The notes under the pieces: model-generated
Databases searched by the model: none
What the model was told of the DNA's origin: nothing
What the model saw: only the letters and a program-made list of their open reading frames with translations
Translations under genes and position numbers: made by a program
Part shown: positions 1 to 5,353 of the stretch, piece by piece
Position numbering within the stretch: position 1 is the stretch's first letter
Layout of the letters: each line of letters starts with the position of its first letter
Source: Candidatus Dormiibacterota bacterium
GTDB lineage: Bacteria; Chloroflexota; Dormibacteria; Aeolococcales; Bog-877
DNA length: 5,383 nt
Direction of reading: 5' to 3'
Assembly (NCBI GenBank): GCA_003132265.1
Contig: PKXE01000120.1
Location: 19,200-24,582 of the forward strand

Positions 1-201
1 GGCCGAGGCTAGCGTCAATTTGGGTGGCGTTAACACCGGGCGAGCGTAGACGGGGGTGAGTCGTCGGGGCAAGCCCCACCCACCAGCTGAACGCGCCACC
101 CCAGAGCGTGGCTGCAGCCCAAGGACCAAGATTTGGGCGCCTGCACAGCCGGTCGGGCGTCGGTCCGCCCCGGGCTTGGCGGAGAATGAGAGGCTAGGCT
201 G

Positions 202-218
202 CGGGCCGTCCCGGCCCG
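202..218 (+). promoter_or_regulatory. GC-rich hairpin in the leader of the acyl-CoA dehydrogenase gene
   Basis: The arms CGGGCCG (202-208) and CGGCCCG (212-218) are perfectly complementary over 7 bp around a TCC loop. The stem ends about 20 nt before the AGGA ribosome-binding site of the downstream gene. It could be an RNA hairpin in the 5' leader or an operator-like palindrome. No U-tract follows, so it is not a standard intrinsic terminator. Short perfect GC palindromes also arise by chance in DNA this GC-rich, so a function is only a possibility. Confidence 0.25.
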
Positions 219-238
219 TGGCGGCTCGAGTAATGAGC

Positions 239-242
239 AGGA
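239..242 (+). promoter_or_regulatory. Ribosome-binding site of the acyl-CoA dehydrogenase gene
   Basis: AGGA lies 6 nt before the ATG at 249, within GCAGGATGGAAG. It supports that ATG as the start. The ATG at 242 is in another frame and has no comparable upstream site. Confidence 0.5.
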
Positions 243-248
243 TGGAAG

Positions 249-1457
249 ATGGAATCTGAGGACTCGCCGCTGGCGGAGCGCCTTTTTATGCAGCTGGCCG
301 ACTTCATGGAAGAGTTCATCTATCCGGCCGAATCACGCTACGAACAGGAGTCGCAGGGGGCCGAGCGCTGGCAACCACGAGAGGTGGTGGAAGACCTTAA
401 GGTAAGGGCGAAGGCAGTCGGCCTGTGGAACCTCTTCCTCACCGACTCCGAGCAGGGAGCCGACCTTAGTACCGTCGAGTACGCTCGGCTCTGCGAGCTC
501 ATGGGCCGGGTGTCCTGGGCGGCCGAAGTCTTCAACTGCTCCGCCCCGGACACCGGCAACATGGAGGTCCTGGAGCGTTTCGGGACCCCGGAACAGAAGG
601 CGCGCTGGCTGGGCCCACTGCTGGACGGCGAGATCCGCTCCGGTTTCGCCATGACCGAGCCCGATGTCGCCTCCTCGGACGCCACCAACATTCGCAGCCG
701 GATCGTCCGCGACGGCGATGAGTACGTCATCACCGGCCGTAAATGGTGGACTTCTGGGGCCATGGACCCCCGCTGCCAACTGTTCATCTTCATGGGCAAC
801 ACTGATCCCGACAACCCGGACCGCCATCACCGGCAGTCGATGATCTTGGTCCCCTTCGACACCCCCGGAGTTACCGTGCTCCGCGCCCTGACGGTTTTCG
901 GCTACGACGACGCCCCGCACGGTCATGCCGAGGTGGACTTTGATCAGGTGCGGGTACCGGCCTCCAACCTCCTGCTGGGCGAGGGTCGCGGCTTCGAGAT
1001 CGCCCAGGCCCGCCTGGGACCGGGCCGAATCCATCACTGCATGCGGCTGATCGGCCTGGCTGAGCGAGCCTTGGAACTCACCTGTCGCCGGCTCCAAAAG
1101 CGCACTGCCTTCGGCGCTCCCCTGGTGACCCAGTCGGTGTGGCTGGAGCGGGTGGCCCAATCCCGCATCCTGATCGACCAAGCGCGCCTGCTCACGCTGC
1201 ACGCGGCCCGGATGATCGACCGGTCCGGCAGCCGGTCCGCCCGCACCGAGATCGCCATGATCAAGGTGGCCGCGCCGGAGATGCTCTGCCAGGTGCTGGA
1301 CTGGGCCATCCAGGCCCACGGAGCAGCGGGGTTGTCCGGCGACTTCCCCCTCGCCGACGCCTATGCCTACGCCCGCTCGGTGCGGATCGCGGACGGCCCG
1401 GACGAGGTCCACCGCCATCAGATCGCCAAATGGGAGCTGGCTAAGTACCGTGACTGA
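249..1457 (+). CDS. Acyl-CoA dehydrogenase, ACAD10/ACAD11 (LvaC-like) type
   Basis: This 402-residue flavoprotein has the usual length and order of an acyl-CoA dehydrogenase: helical N-terminal domain (about 1-130), central beta domain (about 131-240) and C-terminal helical domain (about 245-395). [16 protein letters not shown] (133-148) is the flavin/substrate segment, and RKWWTSGA follows at 164-171. Signatures of the ACAD10/ACAD11 branch, as I recall it, are [10 protein letters not shown] (99-108), [11 protein letters not shown] (243-253), [11 protein letters not shown] (256-266) and [10 protein letters not shown] (380-389). In the last motif Asp382 sits where medium-chain dehydrogenases have the catalytic Glu of YEGT. 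Characterised relatives act with an APH-fold kinase on 4-phosphoacyl-CoA: ACAD10/11 in animals and LvaC in P. putida levulinate catabolism. A kinase of that type lies two genes downstream, so 4-hydroxyacyl-CoA breakdown is a reasonable inference; ordinary acyl-CoA alpha,beta-dehydrogenation is the alternative. No signal peptide is seen, so a cytoplasmic location is expected. The ATG at 249 has an AGGA site. The stop overlaps the next gene by 8 bp. Confidence 0.95.
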   Translation: MESEDSPLAERLFMQLADFMEEFIYPAESRYEQESQGAERWQPREVVEDLKVRAKAVGLWNLFLTDSEQGADLSTVEYARLCELMGRVSWAAEVFNCSAPDTGNMEVLERFGTPEQKARWLGPLLDGEIRSGFAMTEPDVASSDATNIRSRIVRDGDEYVITGRKWWTSGAMDPRCQLFIFMGNTDPDNPDRHHRQSMILVPFDTPGVTVLRALTVFGYDDAPHGHAEVDFDQVRVPASNLLLGEGRGFEIAQARLGPGRIHHCMRLIGLAERALELTCRRLQKRTAFGAPLVTQSVWLERVAQSRILIDQARLLTLHAARMIDRSGSRSARTEIAMIKVAAPEMLCQVLDWAIQAHGAAGLSGDFPLADAYAYARSVRIADGPDEVHRHQIAKWELAKYRD

Positions 1458-2064
1458 TCCGTCCCCGGGGCCGGAGTTCAGCGCGGATCAGCTGGGCGCC
1501 ACCCTGGAGCGGATGCAACGGGCCTTTCTGGTCGGCGTCGACGGCATGACTGAGGTCTGGCTGATCCGTCACGCTGACGCGTACCGGGATGGACCCTCGG
1601 GCCCTGACCCAGGTCTGAGCCGACTCGGGCGGGAGCAGGCTCAGCGGCTGGGCCAGCGGCTACGCGGACTCCGAATCGACGCTGTCTACGCGAGCCCCTT
1701 GCGCCGGGCCCAGGAGACCGCCCGAGGGCTGGCGCCGCAGGTTCAGTCTGACCTGCGGCTGGGCGAGGCCCGGTTCGAGATTTGCCAGGGCAGACTTGAG
1801 TTGGGTGAGCCAGCCATCGGGGTGGTGGAGCGGATGCAGGCCGCGGTCGACGATGCCGTGGCGGGGCATTCTGGCGGACGAGTCTTGCTGGTGACGCACG
1901 GGTTGGCCATCCTGCAATACCTGGGCGATGTCTTAGAGCTGGCTCCAGGCGGATTTCACTTTTTCCCCGCGCTAGCCAGCATCAGCGTCGTCAGAGTGGC
2001 TGACGGCAGGCGCCGGGTCGGATCTCTGGGCGACACGGCTCACCTGGAAGGAATGGTGGATTGA
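1450..2064 (+). CDS. Histidine phosphatase (phosphoglycerate mutase-like) family protein
   Basis: Read from GTG 1450 the product is 204 residues. The family motifs are present: the phospho-accepting His41 in VWLIRHAD (36-43), [15 protein letters not shown] (54-68), Arg85/Arg86 in [12 protein letters not shown] (80-91), the second catalytic His150 in LLVTHG (146-151), and the usual closing GDTAHL (194-199). The section between the two halves is short, and the typical LxExxxGxWEG acid-residue motif is not clear; Glu106 or Glu110 would have to act as proton donor. Family members remove phosphate from many small molecules, so the substrate cannot be named. The gene lies between an ACAD10/11-type dehydrogenase and an APH-type kinase, suggesting a job in the same phosphoacyl-CoA chemistry, for example reversing or editing phosphorylation. 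The start is uncertain. GTG 1450 overlaps the upstream stop by 8 bp and has GGGAG 13 nt before it; ATG 1513 and ATG 1546 ([10 protein letters not shown]) are in frame. I prefer 1450 or 1513, because the [14 protein letters not shown] segment before the core looks conserved in relatives I remember. Confidence 0.85.
   Translation: MTDPSPGPEFSADQLGATLERMQRAFLVGVDGMTEVWLIRHADAYRDGPSGPDPGLSRLGREQAQRLGQRLRGLRIDAVYASPLRRAQETARGLAPQVQSDLRLGEARFEICQGRLELGEPAIGVVERMQAAVDDAVAGHSGGRVLLVTHGLAILQYLGDVLELAPGGFHFFPALASISVVRVADGRRRVGSLGDTAHLEGMVD
2046..2052 (+). promoter_or_regulatory. Ribosome-binding site that sets the TTG start of the kinase gene
   Basis: GGAAGGA ends 8 nt before TTG 2061, close to ideal spacing. 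It lies inside the last codons of the phosphatase gene. No in-frame ATG or GTG lies nearby, so this site is the main reason for accepting the rare TTG start. Confidence 0.65.
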
Positions 2065-3026
2065 GTGCCGTCGAGGACCTGATCCGCGCCGATCTGCAAG
2101 TCCAGCTCGGCCAACCGGTGCACGGCTTGCGGCCGATTCCCGAGGGCCATTCCGGGTTCACCTACTGGGTGGATACCGAGCAAGGCCGCAGCGTGCTGCG
2201 GCTGCCCCCACCCGGAGCCCGGGCGGCGGGTCCCGCCGATGTCCTGCGGCAAGGCCGGATCCTGGAGGCCCTGCACTCCCAGGGGCTACCCGTTCCCAGG
2301 GTTCTGGCCATGGGGGCTGGGCCGCTCGTCGACGGCCGCCCCTTTCTGCTTATGGAGAAGCTGCCCGGGATCCGGATCGAAGCGGCGATCGCCGCCGGAG
2401 TTCCGCCGTTGGTCTTGGCGGAGTCGGCCATGGGAGTTCTCCACCAGCTCCAGAGGGTGCCGGCGTCGGCCACCGGTCTGAGCGGGGAGCAGCCGGTATC
2501 GATCGCCGATGAGTTGGCGCGCTGGCGCTGGCTGATGGAGCGAGCTCCTCCGGAACTGACCCACCGCGGGCCGCAGCTGGAACTCTTGCTGGCGGCCGAT
2601 CCACCTTCGCCCCAGCCGGCGGTGCTGGTTCACGGGGATTTCCACTACGGGAACATGCTCTTCACCAACGGGCAGGTGGTGGGCCTGGTCGACTGGGAGA
2701 TTGCCGAACTCGGCCAGCCACCGCTGGACCTGAGCTGTCTCTGCGTGGCGGCCGAGGTGGGCGCATCGGAACCGGGAATGCCGCCGACCGGACGCTGGGA
2801 CGTGCCGGCCGCTCTGTTGGCGGCAACCTTCGACCTCGACGAGGCGGACTTTGCCTGGTGGCGAGCCCTGACGTACTACAAGTACGCCGCCATCTTCGGT
2901 TACAACCTGATGCTGCACCGGCGCGGCAAGAGGCCCGATCCCACCTACGAACAACGCATTGCCAGCATCACCGGCTTTCTGGAGCGAGGGATCGACCTGC
3001 TCGCCAGCCGCAGCCCCCAGATCTGA
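2061..3026 (+). CDS. APH-fold phosphotransferase, ACAD10/ACAD11 kinase-domain (LvaA-like) family
   Basis: This 321-residue cytoplasmic kinase has an aminoglycoside phosphotransferase/choline kinase fold. The N-lobe contains a glycine-rich turn, GHSGFTYWV (29-37), and VLRLPPPG (45-52), where Arg47 sits at the usual lysine position as is common in this subfamily. Glu69 lies in a C-helix ahead of GLPVPRVLA, and the hinge is LLMEKLPG (96-103). The C-lobe carries the catalytic loop HGDFHYGN (191-198; Asp193 as base, Asn198 as metal ligand) and the DFG-equivalent LVDWEIAELGQPPLDLS (209-225; Asp211). All catalytic residues are present, so it should be active. Homologous domains precede the dehydrogenase in ACAD10/ACAD11, and LvaA phosphorylates 4-hydroxyvaleryl-CoA in P. 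putida. With a matching dehydrogenase in the same cluster, 4-hydroxyacyl-CoA is the best substrate guess; antibiotic resistance is unlikely in this context. The TTG start overlaps the phosphatase TGA in TTGA (2061-2064), which implies translational coupling. It is the last gene of the plus cluster. Confidence 0.9.
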   Translation: MSAVEDLIRADLQVQLGQPVHGLRPIPEGHSGFTYWVDTEQGRSVLRLPPPGARAAGPADVLRQGRILEALHSQGLPVPRVLAMGAGPLVDGRPFLLMEKLPGIRIEAAIAAGVPPLVLAESAMGVLHQLQRVPASATGLSGEQPVSIADELARWRWLMERAPPELTHRGPQLELLLAADPPSPQPAVLVHGDFHYGNMLFTNGQVVGLVDWEIAELGQPPLDLSCLCVAAEVGASEPGMPPTGRWDVPAALLAATFDLDEADFAWWRALTYYKYAAIFGYNLMLHRRGKRPDPTYEQRIASITGFLERGIDLLASRSPQI

Positions 3027-3047
3027 TCGGCCACCACTTCGCCAACG

Positions 3048-3065
3048 CCCGGTACGGGTGCCGGG
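3048..3065. terminator. Possible bidirectional terminator hairpin between convergent clusters
   Basis: CCCGGTA (3048-3054) pairs with TGCCGGG (3059-3065) around a CGGG tetraloop: 7 bp including one G-T wobble. It lies in the 56-bp gap between the kinase stop (3026) and the hydratase stop (3083), where transcripts from both strands should end. No T-tract follows directly on either strand; the plus strand has only a loose TATCTCTTT about 11 nt later. It may therefore pause or help Rho-dependent termination rather than act as a classic intrinsic terminator. Confidence 0.4.
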
Positions 3066-3082
3066 ACCGCCCTGGTATCTCT

Positions 3083-3535
3083 TTAGACGTAGTAGCGAGT
3101 GACGGTCTCGGCGACGCAGCCGGGCTTGTCCTGACCCTCGACCTCGACGGTTGACTCCAGCACCACCTGGGTGCCGCCCGCCACCGCCTCCGCCGCCTTG
3201 AGGATGGCCCTGGCCCGGATCCGAGCTCCAACCGGGACGGGGGCCGGAAAGCGGACCCGGTTGAGACCGTAGTTGACCGCCAGCCGGTACCCATCCACCA
3301 GGGCAAGGTCGTGGAGCAGGGCGGGCAGGAGCGCCAGGGTCAGGAAGCCGTGGGCGATGGTCTGGCCAAACGGTCCTGAGCGAGCCCGCTCGGGGTCGAC
3401 GTGAATCCACTGGTGATCGCCGGTGGCGTCAGCGAACAGGTTCACCTGGTCTTGGGTCACCACTTGCCAGTCGCTGACCCCCAACTCGCTGCCGACCAGA
3501 TCCGCCAACTCATCCATCCTTCGGCCTGATGTCAT
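3083..3535 (-). CDS. MaoC-family (R)-specific enoyl-CoA hydratase, HtdZ (Rv0130)-like
   Basis: This 150-residue single hot-dog-fold protein should catalyse reversible hydration of trans-2-enoyl-CoA to (R)-3-hydroxyacyl-CoA, probably as a dimer in the cytoplasm. The hydratase motif runs from FADATGDHQWIHVDPERA (34-51) to GPFGQTIAHGFLTLAL (54-69). Asp40 and His45 fall at the positions I recall as catalytic in M. tuberculosis Rv0130. NYGLNRVRFPAPVPVGARIR (88-107) and EVEGQDKPGCVAE (131-143) also match that protein closely from memory, and the length is nearly the same. The ATG at 3535 is supported by a strong AAGGAGAA site 5-12 nt upstream; Met7 is a weaker alternative. It overlaps the SDR stop by 4 bp (ATGA), so the two are co-translated. 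It is the last gene of the minus cluster. Next to an SDR and a reductase, and facing an acyl-CoA dehydrogenase cluster, it fits a side route of beta-oxidation, although hydratases of this type can also serve lipid or polyester synthesis. Confidence 0.93.
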   Translation of the reverse strand: MTSGRRMDELADLVGSELGVSDWQVVTQDQVNLFADATGDHQWIHVDPERARSGPFGQTIAHGFLTLALLPALLHDLALVDGYRLAVNYGLNRVRFPAPVPVGARIRARAILKAAEAVAGGTQVVLESTVEVEGQDKPGCVAETVTRYYV

Positions 3536-4323
3536 GACGATTCTCCTTCACCGGTTGGCTGGTCCAGGACCTTTTCGCGAAGCCGGCGCATGCCGCGCAG
3601 CCAACGATCGTAGTCGGAGGCCTTGCGCAAGAAGTACTCCTCAACCTCCGGGTGGGGCAGGATGAGAAAGCGCTCGTGGCTCACTGCCTCGATGACGCAA
3701 CCTGCGACCTGGTCCGGCTCCAGGGCGCCGGCGAGAAGGAAGTTCTGGTCTCCCTCGATGCCCAGCATTCGGGTCCGAACACCCTGAGGGCAGAGCGCTG
3801 AGACGTGGATGCCGCGGTCCCCATAGGCCACCGCGAGCCACTCCAAGAAGGAGAGTCCAGCCGCCTTGGTCGCGGCGTAGGGGGCCGCCAGGACGTGGTT
3901 GAGCAGCCCAGCCGCAGAGACGGTCCCCAAGAAGTAGCCCTCTCCCTGTTCCACCATCCTGGGGAGGACATGTCGAGCGGCGTAGACGTGGGCGAGAACG
4001 TGTACCCGCCAGCTCTGGTTCCACGCTTCGTCGGGAGCCTCCTCGCCGCCCGAGAAGGCGATCCCCGCATTGGAGCAGTAGATGTCGATGCGTCCGAAGG
4101 CTTGGGTCGCCGCCTCTACCAAGGCTTGAACCTGGGCTTCGCTGGTCACGTCGGTTGGGACCGCTAGACCGCCCAGCTCGGCCGCAACCGCCTCGGCACC
4201 GGCCCGATCCAGGTCCGCCACCACGATGCCGCGCGCGCCCGCATCTCGGAAGTGCCGGCACAGGGACCGGCCGATTCCGCCAGCTGCCCCGGTGACCACC
4301 ACCACCCGCCCGGCGATCTCCAT
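3532..4323 (-). CDS. Short-chain dehydrogenase/reductase (classical SDR)
   Basis: This 263-residue Rossmann-fold oxidoreductase shows TGAAGGIG (11-18) for dinucleotide binding, Asp37 at the end of the second strand (VADLD), which favours NAD(H) over NADP(H), TDV (57-59), SNAGIA (84-89), Ser136, and Tyr149/Lys153 in the YAATK active-site motif. The usual catalytic Asn of the fourth helix is replaced: the segment reads WRVHVLAHVYAAR (105-117), with His108 where relatives normally have Asn. The C-terminal tail, with HPEVEEYFLRKASDYDRWLRGM (split here as 224-235 HPEVEEYFLRKA and 236-245), is typical of a group of high-GC bacterial SDRs of unknown substrate. Context suggests oxidation of a 3-hydroxyacyl-CoA or interconversion of a 4-keto and 4-hydroxy group, as LvaD does for levulinyl-CoA, but the sequence does not decide. 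ATG 4323 has only a modest AGGG site (4332-4335). It starts 10 bp after the MDR gene and overlaps the hydratase by 4 bp. Confidence 0.92.
   Translation of the reverse strand: MEIAGRVVVVTGAAGGIGRSLCRHFRDAGARGIVVADLDRAGAEAVAAELGGLAVPTDVTSEAQVQALVEAATQAFGRIDIYCSNAGIAFSGGEEAPDEAWNQSWRVHVLAHVYAARHVLPRMVEQGEGYFLGTVSAAGLLNHVLAAPYAATKAAGLSFLEWLAVAYGDRGIHVSALCPQGVRTRMLGIEGDQNFLLAGALEPDQVAGCVIEAVSHERFLILPHPEVEEYFLRKASDYDRWLRGMRRLREKVLDQPTGEGESS
3541..3548 (-). promoter_or_regulatory. Strong ribosome-binding site of the hydratase gene
   Basis: On the minus strand AAGGAGAA lies within the final codons of the SDR gene, its AGGAG core 7 nt before the ATG at 3535. It is the best Shine-Dalgarno match in the window. 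It supports the longer hydratase start over Met7. Confidence 0.7.
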
Positions 4324-4333
4324 GGCGGAGGCC

Positions 4334-5341
4334 CTACGTCGAGGAGGGTACTGCCGAGGTCAGGAGCACCACCTTCCCGACCGTCTGCCGGGAGGCCACG
4401 GCCGCCAGCGCGATGGCTGCCTCCTCCAGCGGCTGCTGGCGGGAGACTAAGGGCCGGATCCGGCCGGCCTGATAGAGCCGGAAGAGCTCCTGCGTGCACT
4501 GCTCGACCAGCTCCGGGCGGCGTTCTGGGTAGAGGCCCCAGTGCAGTCCCAGCACCGAGTAATTCTTGATTAGGACGTGGTTGGCACGGAGCTCAGGGAC
4601 CCGCCCCGAGGTGAAGCCCACGCTTACCAGCCGCCCCTCGAAGGCAATGCACTTGGTGGAGGCGTCGAAGACGTCGCCACCGACCGGGTCGTAAATCACG
4701 TCGGCACCGCGGCCCGCGGTGTCCTCCTTCACCGCCTGGACGAAGTCCTGCTCGCGATAGTTGATGGCTAAATCGGCACCCAGCCGGCGGCACACCTCGA
4801 CTTTCTCACCGGATCCGGCGGTGGCGATAACCCGGGCACCGGCCGCCTTGCCCAGCTGAACAGCGGCGCTGCCGACACCTCCCGCTCCGGCGTGAACCAG
4901 CAGTACCTCTCCCGCTTGCAGCGCCGCACGGCGGTGCAGGCCGAACCAGCCGGTTTGGTAGTTGATGAAGAACGCGGCGGCCTCGGCGAACGGTATCGCG
5001 TCAGGCAAGCGCACCGTGTCCTCGGGCCGCGCCTGCGTGTACTCCGCGTACCCACCTCGAACCAGCCCGGCGGGGCTCACCCTGGCCATGACCCGGTCAC
5101 CGGGGGAGAGACGGCCACCAGGAGGCGCCTCCTGCACCGTCCCCGCCACTTCCGCTCCGGGGATGAAGGGCAGCTCGGCCCGGACTTGGTAGGTGCCGGC
5201 CACTTGGAGGACATCGAAGAAGTTCACGGCCGCCGCCGCCACCGCGATCCCCAGCATCCCGGGCGCGGCCGGCTCTTGGGGCAGCTCCTCCAGGCGCATC
5301 GAATCCGGGGGTCCGTTGGTGCGAACAACCCACGCTCTCAC
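4334..5341 (-). CDS. Zinc-free medium-chain dehydrogenase/reductase, NADPH:quinone oxidoreductase-like
   Basis: This 335-residue enzyme has the typical length of the quinone oxidoreductase branch of the MDR superfamily. The GroES-like N-terminal domain (about 1-120) carries AAVNFFDVLQVAGTYQ (37-52) and PFIPGAEVAG (58-67). The Rossmann domain has HAGAGGVGSAAVQLGKAAGA (150-169), then TAGSGEK (174-180), whose Ser/Lys pair fits NADPH binding, GADLAINY (188-195), and VIYDPVGG (215-222). The Cys/His ligands of zinc alcohol dehydrogenases are absent, so it is a reductase of activated double bonds (quinone, enone, alkenal or enoyl-CoA) rather than an alcohol dehydrogenase. The start is GTG 5341, with AGGA 8 nt upstream; no ATG lies nearby. 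It is the first gene of the minus cluster, 10 bp before the SDR. Beside acyl-CoA genes, an enoyl-CoA or unsaturated-aldehyde reductase role is plausible. The exact substrate cannot be read from sequence. Confidence 0.93.
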   Translation of the reverse strand: MRAWVVRTNGPPDSMRLEELPQEPAAPGMLGIAVAAAAVNFFDVLQVAGTYQVRAELPFIPGAEVAGTVQEAPPGGRLSPGDRVMARVSPAGLVRGGYAEYTQARPEDTVRLPDAIPFAEAAAFFINYQTGWFGLHRRAALQAGEVLLVHAGAGGVGSAAVQLGKAAGARVIATAGSGEKVEVCRRLGADLAINYREQDFVQAVKEDTAGRGADVIYDPVGGDVFDASTKCIAFEGRLVSVGFTSGRVPELRANHVLIKNYSVLGLHWGLYPERRPELVEQCTQELFRLYQAGRIRPLVSRQQPLEEAAIALAAVASRQTVGKVVLLTSAVPSST

Positions 5342-5349
5342 CGGTCCGA

Positions 5350-5353
5350 TCCT
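5350..5353 (-). promoter_or_regulatory. Ribosome-binding site for the GTG start of the MDR gene
   Basis: On the minus strand AGGA (in CATAGGATCGG) lies 8 nt before the GTG at 5341. It is the reason for accepting the GTG start. The remaining 30 bases to the window edge hold a run of seven G (seven C on the minus strand) and no recognisable promoter, so the promoter of this cluster probably lies outside the window. Confidence 0.5.

Larger units (their letters stand above)
1..248. other. Non-coding leader region upstream of the acyl-CoA dehydrogenase gene
   Basis: This stretch holds no gene I can support. The plus-strand reading frames open at position 1 close at stops around 10-12, 47-49 and 57-59. 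At most the tail of an upstream plus-strand gene could end at 49, and its 15 residues resemble no family I know. The region is GC-rich and contains a close inverted repeat GGGGC-AA-GCCCC at 66-77 and a perfect 7-bp stem at 202-218. I looked for sigma-70-like elements: TTGGCG (176-181) and TAGGCT (195-200) are the nearest match, but their 13-bp spacing is too short to call a promoter. The promoter of the plus-strand cluster is probably here or just upstream of the window, but I cannot place it. Confidence 0.5.

Noticed and set aside
66..77. GGGGC-AA-GCCCC inverted repeat as a terminator of an upstream gene
   Set aside because: The loop is only 2 nt, no T-tract follows, and no upstream gene can be shown to end here.
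176..200. TTGGCG and TAGGCT as a sigma-70-like promoter for the plus cluster
   Set aside because: The spacing between the hexamers is 13 bp, well short of 16-18 bp, and both match the consensus only partly.
56..259. 67-codon plus-strand open frame in the leader region
   Set aside because: The product is basic and compositionally biased, resembles no family, and overlaps the true dehydrogenase start in a different frame with its ribosome-binding site inside it.
333..1418. Long minus-strand open frame (361 codons) opposite the dehydrogenase gene
   Set aside because: It is an antisense shadow created by high-GC codon use. Its translation is rich in Gly, His, Gln and Arg without a recognisable fold, while the plus strand carries clear dehydrogenase motifs.
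1363..1449. Longer upstream start for the phosphatase at 1363
   Set aside because: It would bury 29 extra residues of Arg/Ser/Thr-rich frame-shadow sequence deep in the dehydrogenase gene, whereas GTG 1450 gives a normal short overlap and family-like N-terminus.
2061..3026. Aminoglycoside resistance gene
   Set aside because: The APH fold alone does not indicate antibiotic substrates. The motif style and the neighbouring ACAD10/11-type dehydrogenase point to the acyl-CoA-linked kinase branch.
2286..3410. Minus-strand open frame of 374 codons spanning the kinase gene and the convergent gap
   Set aside because: It runs antisense to the kinase and then overlaps the hydratase gene in another frame. 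The product is Arg/Gly/Pro-rich low-complexity sequence, and there is no supporting ribosome-binding site or family motif.
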